Positions 21,701 to 27,702 are shown, numbered from the stretch's first letter. The stretch: 64,000 nucleotides of DNA from Niastella populi (GCF_002078015.1 NZ_LWBP01000001.1:248001-312000); one strand, 5' to 3'. A program made the numbers and translations. Notes: generated from the letters alone by a model not told the origin.

Positions 21701-22758
21701 ATGGGAAGATGAATGATAATGATGTGAAGGGAGGATTGGGGAATCAGCAGGATTATGGGATGAGGATTTATGATCCGAGGATTGGAAGGTTTTTGAGTGT
21801 GGATCCGTTGCAGAGACAGTTTCCTGATTTAACACCTTACCAGTTTTCCGGCAACACTCCTATACAAGCTATAGATTTGGATGGATTGGAGCCACAAGGA
21901 TTTATGGAATATTGGAAGGCAAAGACAAAAGAGTATCCAACGAAATGGGGATATACAGTACAAGATGTTTATGACTATAAAACTAAACAGACATGGACTG
22001 TGATGCATTACCCTAATACTAATGAATACTATTATTGGCAAACAAAATACGAAGGAGCAAACAAGCTATTTATACCACAAAATACCGGTCTGAATAGATA
22101 TGAAAATCAATGGACGGGATTGTTTAAGCAATTTAAGCCAACACATCTAAGTGAGGATAGATCGTTTCATTATGCAATGGTTGGGATGTTATCAACACCT
22201 TTTGTTGCAATGGGAGCTATTGAAGGAAGTGCTGCGATATGGTCAACTGTTGAATCAAATGCTTTGAAGGTTATAGGAAATGCATTGCTTAAATATTGGT
22301 ACCATGCACCAGCTATTGGTAAGATTGGAATGAATGTAGCTGAATTTTTAGATGAAAGTGGTTCAGTTGGCGGGGCAAAGGCGGCATATTTTACTGCAGG
22401 AAGCTTTGCTAAATATGGAGATGATATGATAGGTGGTTATTTTAATTTTGTTGGTGAAAAGAGCGGACTGGAAAGACAATTGGAACTTGGAGCCGAAATG
22501 GCTGCAGATGGAAAGCATCTAATTCTTAAAGGAATTTCTTATGTTAGGGATGCCATAACTAAAATAACGCTATCAAATGATGAAGCAAAAGGAGAATTAG
22601 GTCGAAATGGGTTAAATGCCATAATGGATTTGTATAAAAAGTATGCAAAAGAAAATGGGTTTGAAAAACTTACGGTGATCTATACTAGATCGGAAGGAAG
22701 TTCATCAAAAAATCCGGGATCAACGAAAGAATTCGTTTACGATTTAATTAATGAATAA
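12799..22758 (+). CDS. Giant Rhs (YD-repeat) polymorphic toxin with internal LamG-like repeats and variable C-terminal tip
   Basis: 3319 residues with a signal peptide at 1-24. About 190-295 is FN3-like. About 300-420 is the region that opens many Bacteroidota Rhs proteins (TLYDYQGRPVIQVMPTPS). Between about 1327 and 2163 the same pair of units occurs three times: a LamG/concanavalin-like domain ending in VDYIRVYN or a variant, then a short Cys motif of the form C-x-F-x-x-YYN...Y-x-x-I...C. From about 2230 YD repeats lead to the Rhs core (YDPRIGRFLSVDP, near 2990). The core ends around 3034 at LDGLEP. The last 285 residues are a separate, AT-rich tip not recognised as a known toxin fold; it ends with LTVIYTRSEGSSSKNPG, a basic/Ser-rich strand pattern. 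The next gene looks like its immunity protein. The Rhs shell is expected to enclose and deliver the tip. Confidence 0.9.
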   Translation: MQRIIYRLLFLYLLLGSFLSVKAIDERYAARELSGNSLAPDSTSIVMDEVYFNPQLKPLQTTWFVKNLITFKINEDYRHVLPDEFIVNLKFRIRYTEDNNGTPVVTESDPKTLNIEYTKYTSYKNKEVYIGSNWYKVEIIIDSIWATEGNLNDFREALVLTNEILINREYDFSCTNNAIQTVSGSDSVLLKKGEYNVSWAPERAADEYDLEWTYIDELSIDNYKVGGQFDPGRLFKNNATRVSVTSEFYHIPMLYEASGRLFYRVRAVQVKRDGQRIESVWSSNYTGGMGSYLFQGHDSTFNWQASTSFAEEGKRKSVVQYFDGSLKSRQTVTKDNTTDTTIIAETLYDYQGRPVIQVMPTPSLSSIINYTPNFNRLNAPGTEYRKNEYDGMLQADNVCKEGAPVMDTVYGAAQYYSGANPLASEGYHKYIPNAKGYVFAETRYTPDNTGRISMQGGVGETYQIGKGHETSYTYNGADQEELDALFGTEVGNASHYFKNTVRDANGQVSISYVDMHGRTIATALAGTPPVAVDALSSNNTNFISKNLIDSNRNIIKGTVIESSNGLSVTKAGPHRFKYSLLPDSINISDCNNNTVCYDCIYDLRITITDECNNSTFTNGKQVVINRTNYTIDTTCGSLTLLPAVDTTVYLMEGSYLVTKTLTLNQQAMDHYREVFLAKNTCKSLEQTIQEQKNLLAATLQCEPSCATCTASVSDWDTFRSGYMQQNGIPVNEEGAYYTQAWRAFNAELEECKKLCEGPTLTQTTKMQMLADVTPPSGQYANPANITMYSIFYKPYDDKENYQDVTVYLDENGMVETRDPKIMGREEFIASFKSSWAEALLEKHPEYLKLQKFNELAASNTWDQQFGNTQTYQEAVARGYLNPGDFATHPAGAGFAYNATYRDPFFTDLINDGKVNPYFKNLMEMTLLSKVQEGGNAISMWSVATMLANCSSDDAACMNQYKLLNSAFSTSTDCTGDLDLAWKYFREMYLQRKRELIADILRNAQAVHPLYADLSSLPNLKHRLNFIDPQLIPVSDMPLTEQAARDSVQTYINQNCASYVQQWWEELKPCNYNSTDSLWIVPRLIQVCVEGGDLEHLFGASTVKPSSTYQYKNFEEVLKAYSAISGRSYNSTCNVYLMSAPLPYDQQPVYINKPVFQKPADCECEILDSLNDQYQLDGKDASLSAYLLRTTGTKISQGALDTLRLACNGQVNCNNLATPVYLPPVLQCGVKNVCVSCITVDTLVRNYKRDFPFSFPTYTEDDSLQRVNNRLFENYMNYNTGFSKTVQEYLSFIDTCSKQHNIPCDEALVDLLDQFNANYKNNSTYTPGGQYKGDTTDWAIWTQFPVSWAESIQNGVLTFPSRVTGGSVNPGALEYVYLKPMKIPANGFSIETRLKFPVLDSTNCNVPNFQFQLRPVGGFVNAMFFTKSIPCGRTYGNFDLGDSTHPTPNRIITQHNELAIDMTDWVKIRMTIRNNKYQIYVADTFLMEMPYTGTLTEMTRFGLFFGTGSNYSKAIPAVDYIRVYNECDGLVMNQEFNSVNDKVCPDLSVRVAPDDYKTVFTSYYNENRNTNLSYEQIESLYANGCNGLKLNSCDNKSTCNKQKELLTSYTQKRLTDSSHFHRNRITTEEDFTYSLSDIYKNGYAHIPDQYINTTNFGSHYRKYDTLCAGNEFTFVTRVKKPGRDSTTTSLTVQVHFIDDEGFKNFGAHFYLLPPNPTAADTAYVLAHNGMIGYLSYYLPTSNHFIADYFDWAEVKITRSADSIWRVYYNDTFINQLYVPKTVNRLAGFQVIFQGKANNGYVDYVKIYDQNNKLQYVEEFEDALQSPSNEPAAFRCEDSCKAKFARYYNQQTHSTLTYAQIEQEYANCGITLDGCGFVTTCDTLTKWMNDYKKYGGVPHLDASGSDTTHWKVDFGGWNYTAEVPLGEVIRNGVMALPDYYADTLSKTFVAFDYIKDTICFDTTGFTWESRIKLPDSLANIDAFGTIWWVYLYPNKEVGDILLTISPYDGQGTGVCTHLNDPLKSCILQNAGLHLNDWTVVKLQFRGRNFKVYIDGVLKSERTLDAPISNLYTASIAPRSLKGQVDYIRIYDVDSTMLYNEDFDDAHKLAQISNKGKCAPCEVSFANYFNERNSSNYTYASIDSIYFNGCGAHLSLCGEPALTLCGKTEPVFAAVTPRQHTTCADSTLFSNSTGTLIHDAYRDSLIGSFNDRYLAKCLKARYNETFTLYQPVSEYHYTLYYYDQAGNLVKTIPPEGVDVSKFGHARAWSDSVRTAHRRNEALTPQHKLPTQYRYNTLNQVMAQKSPDGGLSEFWYDRLGRLAISRNAKQRLASATEENRLYSYTKYDSLGRITEVGQVSNQASNGAMTDAVSRNQPVLENWLAALYSRRGQITNTVYDLPYPGFVNFGDPRRVITQRNLRNRVSYTTLTDTGLYNIPSQGTFYTYDILGNVDHLLQDYGDDGNNITSNVMNKNGNRWKKISYQYDLISGKVNMVMFQQGWRDGFFHRYSYDAENRLTLVETSKDSLIWEKDARYEYYRHGPLARVTLGDQQVQGIDYAYTLQGWLKGINSTGGSETFDMGEDGKTGSLNQFTARDALGLTLNYFGNDYTAISGGAPFPGYSSKLPVNEFRPLYNGNISSSSVYQRKFEGEVGGPLIFYNYKYDQLNRLTQQDAFTGFNTTTNEWSSPMTSMGDRLKERIAYDANGNILKYLRNSINPQARMDSLTYHYYANTNQLRWIKDTVGADGFIHPENRIIDIDGQVDDNYIYDSIGNLVADKQENITSIKWNVYGKIAEITRTATATVPASNIKYTYDAMGNRISQVMTADGTKKYTWYVRDAQGNILTTYSAEGANTDLGTLDFKLSDRFLYGSSRLGTIAANESANGEPGSTEFYYENRKFPYERGYKQYELTNHLGNVLATVSDRKFGVSSGGSSLIDHYDPHIVTAQDYYPFGMLSRVALPNSGKDYKFGFNGKMNDNDVKGGLGNQQDYGMRIYDPRIGRFLSVDPLQRQFPDLTPYQFSGNTPIQAIDLDGLEPQGFMEYWKAKTKEYPTKWGYTVQDVYDYKTKQTWTVMHYPNTNEYYYWQTKYEGANKLFIPQNTGLNRYENQWTGLFKQFKPTHLSEDRSFHYAMVGMLSTPFVAMGAIEGSAAIWSTVESNALKVIGNALLKYWYHAPAIGKIGMNVAEFLDESGSVGGAKAAYFTAGSFAKYGDDMIGGYFNFVGEKSGLERQLELGAEMAADGKHLILKGISYVRDAITKITLSNDEAKGELGRNGLNAIMDLYKKYAKENGFEKLTVIYTRSEGSSSKNPGSTKEFVYDLINE

Positions 22759-22769
22759 ACTAAGATAAA

Positions 22770-23000
22770 ATGACAAAATATTCATTTATACCTGATGAAA
22801 TGCGGAGCTTTTTTAAAGAAAATTATATAAATGATGATAAAGAGTCATTGGAACAAATATTAATAGCATTTAGGAAAAAGCGATGTTCCAATATTGCAAT
22901 AGTAATGTTGCTTGTTGAACAGTTGGATATTTCAATGGAGAAAGCAAATAACATTCTTGTAAATTCAAGGTCTCTTAACACCAGTTTTGATGATTTATGA
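22770..23000 (+). CDS. Putative immunity protein for the Rhs tip
   Basis: 76 residues, acidic and predicted all-helical, no signal peptide, so cytoplasmic. It starts 11 bases after the Rhs stop and is the last gene before a double terminator, the standard place for an Rhs immunity gene. The C-terminal half (LLVEQLDISMEKANNILVNS) looks like a small three-helix bundle. Its base composition is as AT-rich as the toxin tip and differs from the upstream operon, which fits co-transfer of tip and immunity. The function is inferred from position; no enzymatic motif is seen. Confidence 0.7.
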   Translation: MTKYSFIPDEMRSFFKENYINDDKESLEQILIAFRKKRCSNIAIVMLLVEQLDISMEKANNILVNSRSLNTSFDDL

Positions 23001-23077
23001 TTACTCAGTGCAACCTCCACGAACTTTACACAATAAAGTGTTCGGATATTAAGTAATTAACAGTAAGACATAACACA

Positions 23078-23106
23078 AAGCCAGGCATAACAGCTTGGCT
23101 TTTTTC
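23078..23106 (+). terminator. Rho-independent terminator after the immunity gene
   Basis: AAGCCAGGC and GCTTGGCTT pair (one wobble) around a short loop and are followed by a run of six T. It lies 78 bases after the immunity stop and ends the Rhs operon. Confidence 0.85.
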
Positions 23107-23122
23107 TTTTATAACAGTTGAA

Positions 23123-23148
23123 GAAGGTCTGGATTGACCTTCTTTTTT
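23123..23148 (+). terminator. Second terminator hairpin
   Basis: GAAGGTC (23123-23129) pairs with GACCTTC (23136-23142), followed by six T. It is a backup terminator isolating the following mobile-element genes. Confidence 0.85.
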
Positions 23149-23173
23149 ATTTCACCCCATTAAACACTATTAC

Positions 23174-24574
23174 ATGACTGTAAAGCTCAATACAGATAAT
23201 CGGGAATACATTACATGGCAATTCGAACAACTCAATTTTGGGCTACTGGGTGGCCTTAAAATAGAAGGACTGGAAAGAATGCGTGTAACCCTTAAAGTGG
23301 AGTACAAACAGCAGGCAGTACGGCATAACCTTGACCTGTACAATAATGATAGCCTGGATAAACTGGTAAGGCGGTGTGCTGAAAGATTTACACTGGGTAC
23401 GGCATACCTGGCTACTGCTTTTGCAACCCTGATCAACTTATTGGAAGAATACCGGCTGGAACAATTGCAGCTACTGGCAAAAGAAAAGGAACCGGTAAAG
23501 CAACTTACCGAAGCAGAAAGAAAAGAAGCTGAAGAATTTTTAAAGCAGCCGGCGCTATTGCAAAGAACCAATGAACTGATCGGGCGCAGTGGTGTAATAG
23601 GAGAAGAAAATAACCGGCTACTCATGTACCTGGTGTTTACCAGCAGGAAAAGGGAAGAACCGCTTCATGCAATAAGCCTGGGGAGCAGTGGCGCGGGTAA
23701 AACCCATTTACAGGAAAAAGTAGGGGAGTTAATGCCGGCAGAAGAGGTAATCCAGATTACCAGCCTGTCAGAGAACGCTCTGTACTATTTTGGAAAGCAG
23801 GAACTGAAACACAAATTGATCTTAATTGAAGATTTGGATGGAGCAGGGGAGGTGCTTTATCCATTACGTGAACTTCAAAGTAAAAAGATGATCTCCAAAA
23901 CGGTGGTTTATAAGAATCAGGCAGGTGAAGCACAAACTGTTCATTTAAGGGTGGAGGGGCCAATTTGTGTTGCAGGATGCACAACAAAGGAATCTGTGTA
24001 TGAAGATAACAGCAACCGTAGTTTCCTGGTACACCTGGATGAAAGCAAGGAGCAGGATGAAAAGATCATGCATTATCAACGGTTAAAAAGTGCTGGAAAA
24101 ATTGATCTCAGAGAGCAGGCCAGGGTGAAACAACTTTTGCAGAATGTTCAACGGGTGTTAGTGCCTGTATCAGTAAGAAATCCTTATGCAGAATTATTAC
24201 AACTACCGCCCGGTGTTTTTAAACCGAGAAGAACGAACGCCCATTATCTGGCCTTCATTGAAGTAATTACTTTCTACCACCAATACCAGCGGGAGCAAAA
24301 GAAAGATCAAACTACGGGTGAAGTTTATATTGAAACTACGGTAGCAGACATTAAAGCAGCTAACTTGCTAATGAGCGAAGTGTTACTGCGAAAGAGCGAT
24401 GAATTACCAGGCGCCTGTAGGAACTATTATGAAGCGTTAAAACAGCACCTGCAACAGCAACTAAAGGATGGATTTACCAACAGGATGATCAGTAAAGAAC
24501 TGCACATCCCTTTAAGTACGGTAAAACGACATAACTTTATGTTGTTGCCGACCAGGAAGAATACCAGCAGATGA
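23174..24574 (+). CDS. P-loop ATPase of a tyrosine-recombinase mobile element
   Basis: 466 residues, soluble. A Walker A motif GSSGAGKT is at about 170-177 and a Walker B-like LILIEDLDG at about 215-223. Downstream are sensor-like stretches (VAGCTTKES, NSNRSFLVHLDES). The C-terminus (about 435-460, MISKELHIPLSTVKRHNFML) is a helix-turn-helix. Family members that I recall carry a CHC2-type zinc finger ahead of this part, so this copy may lack the N-terminal primase-like domain. Its stop overlaps the ATG of the decayed recombinase by ATGA, so the two were co-translated. Likely role: DNA-remodelling or replication helper for element movement. A partial inverted copy of this gene lies at 26635-26803. 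Confidence 0.7.
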   Translation: MTVKLNTDNREYITWQFEQLNFGLLGGLKIEGLERMRVTLKVEYKQQAVRHNLDLYNNDSLDKLVRRCAERFTLGTAYLATAFATLINLLEEYRLEQLQLLAKEKEPVKQLTEAERKEAEEFLKQPALLQRTNELIGRSGVIGEENNRLLMYLVFTSRKREEPLHAISLGSSGAGKTHLQEKVGELMPAEEVIQITSLSENALYYFGKQELKHKLILIEDLDGAGEVLYPLRELQSKKMISKTVVYKNQAGEAQTVHLRVEGPICVAGCTTKESVYEDNSNRSFLVHLDESKEQDEKIMHYQRLKSAGKIDLREQARVKQLLQNVQRVLVPVSVRNPYAELLQLPPGVFKPRRTNAHYLAFIEVITFYHQYQREQKKDQTTGEVYIETTVADIKAANLLMSEVLLRKSDELPGACRNYYEALKQHLQQQLKDGFTNRMISKELHIPLSTVKRHNFMLLPTRKNTSR

Positions 24575-25176
24575 AAAATAACATTACCACCGTGCTGGAA
24601 ACCATTCTGAGCAATATACAGGCCACAGATCACCAGCCGACCAGCTCACCATCAGCTCAAAATACCACTGAGCCAGATATTTTATGGCTGTGGATTGAGA
24701 AAGATGGAAGGCACCAGGTTAAACCTCGATGATATTGATTTAACCAAAAAGCTGTTGTTTGTTCGAAATGGAAAGGAGGGAAGCAACGGTATGTACCTAT
24801 TGCCAGTAAACACGCAGAGGATATTAAGAGTTATATTATGGAAGGCAGGGAATGGTTCTTACATGAACATTATGCCAGGGATTACACCAACAAACATGCA
24901 AAAAGAAAGCAGGCGTCTGATGATGGAGCCTTTTTTATTTCTCAAAAGGGTGGCAGGTTAACTGAATTCTATCCCCGGCTTACTTACCTAAAAGAAAAAG
25001 CAGGTATTGAAAAACAGTTTCGTTTGCACAGTCTCAGGCATAGTATTGCCACTCATTTACTCCAAAGTGGAATGCCTATAGTAGAAATAGCCCGTTTTCT
25101 TGGTCATGGTTCCCTCGATAGCACACAGATATACACCCATTTAAATAACGACTTAAATCATAGGCCAGATGGATGA
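24571..25176 (+). pseudogene. Frameshifted, internally deleted tyrosine recombinase
   Basis: An ATG at 24571 overlaps the ATPase stop and opens a short frame (MKNNITTVLETILSNIQ) that ends at a stop near 24732. A different frame from 24611 reads into QLKIPLSQIFYGCGLRK, the first catalytic-Arg box of XerC/D-type recombinases, and LNLDDIDLTKKLLFVRNG. Around 24776-24781 one G appears missing (GGAAAGGAGGG), and homology continues in another frame as QRYVPIASKHAEDI. It then runs to SLRHSIATHLLQSGMP, FLGHGSLDSTQIYTHL. All catalytic residues (R, H-x-x-R, H, Y) survive but are split over frames, and most of the N-terminal core-binding domain is gone. A programmed frameshift is unlikely given the missing domain. 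Confidence 0.8.
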
Positions 25177-26047
25177 ATTTGAACAATACTTATTGGGGTT
25201 GAAGCTCAGTGAAAGCACTATTGCCGGGCATTGTTATAATGTGAAACTGTTTATTGGCTGGATTAATAAAGAAAAGCATATTGAAGCAGCCAGTGTAGGC
25301 TATAATGGTCTGCTAGCATACATTCAACACCAGAAGCAGAATAATTTAAGCCCTGCCACAATCAATTTGCGCCTGAACAGCATTACCCACTATTTTGACT
25401 ACCTAAAGAAGATTGATGAGGTAAGAAAGAACCCAGCAAGAACACTACGGGTAAAGGGAACAGTTAAGCGGGTAGTTGAGAATCCTTTAAGTGTAGATGA
25501 GCTACAGGCTTTGTACGATCATTACAAGCTGTTAAAGAAGGTTTCACCGCATCAGCTTAACACAGACCTAGCCCATCAGCGTAACATAGTCATATTGGGG
25601 TTATTGGTATATCAGGGTGTACATAGTGGAGAGCTACAAAAGATGGAAGTAAACCATGTTTCAGTAGATGCCGGAACTGTATACATTCCATCTTCTAGCA
25701 AGAGCAATAGCAGAACCCTTCAGTTAAAACCTGCTCAGATTCTGCCTATTTATGAATATCTACAGGATACCAGACCCCAACTAAAACCAATGGGGGAAGA
25801 GCTATTCCCCGGTAATCTGCACAATACTATTTATTTGCTGGTTCAGGAGCTACAGGGCATAAATCCGATAATTACCAATGCCTTACATATTCGCGGTTCA
25901 GTGATCATTAATTGGTTGAAGGTGTATAATAAGAGGCAGGTTCAGTATATGGCTGGACATAAATATATCAGTAGCACTGAGGCGTATGCTGTACAGAATT
26001 TGGATACTTTACAGGACGAATTGAGCAAACATCACCCTTTTGGATAA
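25169..26047 (+). CDS. Tyrosine-type recombinase/integrase
   Basis: 292 residues. The N-terminal core-binding domain (about 1-85) is followed by a catalytic domain. Visible active-site elements are LHIRGSVI (Arg II, about 248-255), MAGHKYISSTEAY (His and the Tyr nucleophile) and a Lys in the SSSKSNSRTLQL hairpin. The first catalytic arginine box reads GVHSGEL, where the standard form is GLRxxEL, so Arg I is replaced by His, and the position after Arg II is Gly and not His. This divergent active site may be normal in its subfamily or mean low activity. The start overlaps the pseudogene end by eight bases, so both recombinases were one transcription unit with the ATPase. Confidence 0.85.
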   Translation: MDEFEQYLLGLKLSESTIAGHCYNVKLFIGWINKEKHIEAASVGYNGLLAYIQHQKQNNLSPATINLRLNSITHYFDYLKKIDEVRKNPARTLRVKGTVKRVVENPLSVDELQALYDHYKLLKKVSPHQLNTDLAHQRNIVILGLLVYQGVHSGELQKMEVNHVSVDAGTVYIPSSSKSNSRTLQLKPAQILPIYEYLQDTRPQLKPMGEELFPGNLHNTIYLLVQELQGINPIITNALHIRGSVIINWLKVYNKRQVQYMAGHKYISSTEAYAVQNLDTLQDELSKHHPFG

Positions 26048-26084
26048 TCATTAAAAATCATTAAATTTGTTGAAAATCAATGTA
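26026..26084. repeat. 59-bp direct repeat, copy 1 (end of integrase gene and leader of antitoxin)
   Basis: From CAAACATCACCC through GAAAATCAATGTA, this segment recurs with few changes and the same length at 27342-27400. It covers the last residues of the integrase (HHPFG, stop) and the whole leader before an antitoxin gene. Both copies are followed by homologous antitoxin starts. Confidence 0.8.
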
Positions 26085-26330
26085 ATGAGAACTGCAATTA
26101 TCCGTCAAAAGCTGCATCAATTCATTGAAACCGCAGAGGAAAAGAAAGTGAAGGCTATATATGCACTATTAGAAGATGAAATTGCTCAGGATGAATGGGA
26201 GTATACCGACGAGTTTAAAGCTGACCTTGACCGCAGGTTTGCATATTATAAGGATGGAGGCAAAATGGTAAGTGCAAAGGATGCCAACAAACAAATTAAT
26301 GAGTTATTTAAGAAGAGTAAGAAGAAATGA
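26085..26330 (+). CDS. Antitoxin of a ParD/RelB-like toxin-antitoxin pair
   Basis: 81 residues, highly charged and helical. The ATG at 26085 is preferred over an upstream TTG because the second partial copy of this gene (27404) also begins here. IRQKLHQFIETAEEKKVKAIYALLEDE looks like an addiction-module antitoxin dimerisation region, and the C-terminus is a Lys-rich tail that would wrap the toxin. It overlaps the toxin start by four bases (ATGA). Such pairs stabilise mobile DNA; the position right after the integrase fits that. Confidence 0.75.
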   Translation: MRTAIIRQKLHQFIETAEEKKVKAIYALLEDEIAQDEWEYTDEFKADLDRRFAYYKDGGKMVSAKDANKQINELFKKSKKK

Positions 26331-26626
26331 GTTACAGGTATATTTATGACCCTGTTGCTTTGAATGAATTTAAGGACGCTATTAGTTGGTATTTGGAACG
26401 GAGTGAACTTGCAGCAGAAGGCTTTATTAAAGAGGTAAATGAAAAATTGGCTGTAATTTGTAACAACCCTTTTCGCTTCCGAAATACATATCAGTACTAC
26501 CGTGAAATATCATTGAAGAAATATCCTTATTATATTGTTTATTTGGTAGATGAGGTTAAGAAGGTAGTTGTTGTTTCATCTGTATACCATCATAAGCGAA
26601 AACCTCAGAAGAAATACAGGAAGTAA
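26327..26626 (+). CDS. RelE/ParE-family toxin
   Basis: 99 residues. The pattern is typical of the family: an N-terminal ALNEFKDAISWYLERSELAAEGF helix pair, NNPFRFRNTYQYYREISLKKYPYYIVYLVDE strands, and a C-terminal VSSVYHHKRKP with basic residues. Such toxins cleave mRNA on the ribosome (RelE) or poison gyrase (ParE); the sequence does not decide between them. The start overlaps the antitoxin stop by four bases. Confidence 0.85.
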   Translation: MSYRYIYDPVALNEFKDAISWYLERSELAAEGFIKEVNEKLAVICNNPFRFRNTYQYYREISLKKYPYYIVYLVDEVKKVVVVSSVYHHKRKPQKKYRK

Positions 26627-26634
26627 ATCTATCA

Positions 26635-26803
26635 CTCCACCCGTAAATGAACAGTTTGTGCTTAGCCAGCCTGGTTCTTATATACCACCGTTTTGGTGAT
26701 CGTCTTTTTACTTTGCAGCTCACGTAAGGGATAAAGCACCTCTCCTGCTCCATCCAAATCTTCAATTAAGATCAATTTGTGTTTCAGTTCCTGTTTGCCG
26801 AAG
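26635..26803 (-). pseudogene. Inverted fragment of the mobile-element ATPase gene
   Basis: Reading the minus strand gives GKQELKHKLILIEDLDGAGE...KTVVYKNQAG, nearly identical to residues about 207-260 of the ATPase at 23174-24574, followed by an in-frame stop where the parent reads Gly-Glu. It is a broken, inverted copy facing its parent, about 2.8 kb away, and abuts an IS3 remnant. Confidence 0.85.
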
Positions 26804-26808
26804 ATTCC

Positions 26809-26910
26809 CAGACTGAAATTTTCGAGTTTATTGAGATGTATTACAATCCTAAAAGATTGCATTCCTCTATTGGTTATTTATCACCTAATGCATTTGAAAA
26901 CACTCTATAG
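26809..26910 (+). pseudogene. IS3-family transposase C-terminal remnant
   Basis: The frame ending in TAG at 26908-26910 reads FEFIEMYYNPKRLHSSIGY then LSPNAFENTL, the end signature of IS3/IS150-type OrfB transposases (Y-N-x-K-R-x-H-S-x-x-G-Y-x-S-P). Only about 33 codons remain. The left junction falls directly at the inverted ATPase fragment. Confidence 0.85.
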
Positions 26911-27160
26911 CTATATGCAAATATCATTACGCTGGCTCATATCACCAGGCAACCTGAGTCCGCCCAAAAACACCTGAAAAAGTTTTATCAAAGAACTTCT
27001 AATGCTCCGATACCGGAAATATTCCTGACAGGTTGCTCCTCAGCAGAGCCTGTTTCCGGCAAAACAAATGTATGCATATTTGGTGTATGCGAATAAAAAT
27101 AAAACCCTCTACAACTCAATGAGGACAAGTATTTGGCAAGAAGGAGAAGCTCGATTTTTT

Positions 27161-27212
27161 AAAGAAAAAAAGAAGAAAAAAAAGAAAAAGAAAAGGAATG
27201 GGCTTCGCCCAT
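27161..27212. other. Purine tract followed by a tight hairpin
   Basis: Positions 27161-27198 contain only A and G, mostly A. Directly after is ATGGGC-TTC-GCCCAT (27198-27212), a perfect 6-bp hairpin followed by an AT-rich stretch. It may be a weak terminator or a recombination scar. Confidence 0.5.
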
Positions 27213-27341
27213 ATATTATTTTATTAGGTTTGCAGAGGCATTGGATCAAAGCATATATCCTGATCTGACAACATGAGTTCTACTACTAAAACATATCTAT
27301 TAACCTAAGAGACTCTACTGTCCGGCTAAATCGACCCACCT

Positions 27342-27400
27342 CAAACATCACCCATTTGGATAATCACTAAAAATCATTAAATATTTTGAAAATCAATGTA
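27342..27400. repeat. 59-bp direct repeat, copy 2
   Basis: Same length and nearly the same sequence as 26026-26084, including the integrase stop context CATCACCC.TTTGGATAATCA. Only the last residues of the integrase frame are present here, with no integrase body before it. It leads into a second antitoxin start at 27404. Confidence 0.8.
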
Positions 27401-27403
27401 TTT

Positions 27404-27487
27404 ATGGCACCAGCTAATATTCGTCAGAAACTACATCAATATATAGATAAAGGGGATGAAAAGTTGTTGAAACTGATGTATAATTAA
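27404..27487 (+). pseudogene. Truncated second antitoxin copy
   Basis: 27 codons (MAPANIRQKLHQYIDKGDEK...) match the N-terminus of the antitoxin at 26085 (IRQKLHQ.I shared) and then stop. No toxin gene follows. With the repeat before it, this is a decayed duplicate of the toxin-antitoxin cassette. Confidence 0.7.
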
Positions 27488-27537
27488 CTCGATAAGGCAT
27501 GTAAAAAGAAAACCGAAGTACTGAACTGTAAATACAA

Positions 27538-27567
27538 GGCTGTATCAATTTGATGCAGCTTTTTTTG
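27538..27567 (+). terminator. Terminator hairpin
   Basis: GCTGTATCA pairs with TGATGCAGC (one wobble) across a 3-base loop and is followed by a run of eight T. It follows the truncated antitoxin. Confidence 0.75.
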
Positions 27568-27608
27568 TTTACGGGTTTTAAGGTGTGGGGTTAAAATCTA
27601 TTTAAAAA

Positions 27609-27636
27609 GTCATTGCATAAAGCAGTGGCTTTTTTT
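27609..27636 (+). terminator. Terminator hairpin
   Basis: GTCATTGC pairs with GCAGTGGC (with wobbles), loop ATAAA, followed by seven T. Nearly the same hairpin recurs at 27867. Confidence 0.65.
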
Positions 27637-27702
27637 ATGCTCCTACTTGTTGAATGGTCGCAGAGGTTTAAAATATGATGAAAAATACTGACACTGAAAA
27701 AA

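Noticed and set aside
23174-24574. Phage origin for the ATPase region
   Set aside because: No capsid, tail, portal or lysis genes appear anywhere nearby; the neighbours are recombinases and toxin-antitoxin genes.
24571-24735. Separate small gene between ATPase and recombinase
   Set aside because: The frame is better explained as the broken start of the recombinase, since the downstream recombinase homology continues in other frames.
24770-24785. Programmed frameshift in the recombinase
   Set aside because: No known slippery heptamer is present and the N-terminal domain is missing as well, so decay is simpler.
27068-27268. 66-codon frame with a poly-Lys run
   Set aside because: It is made by translating the purine tract; no family resemblance.
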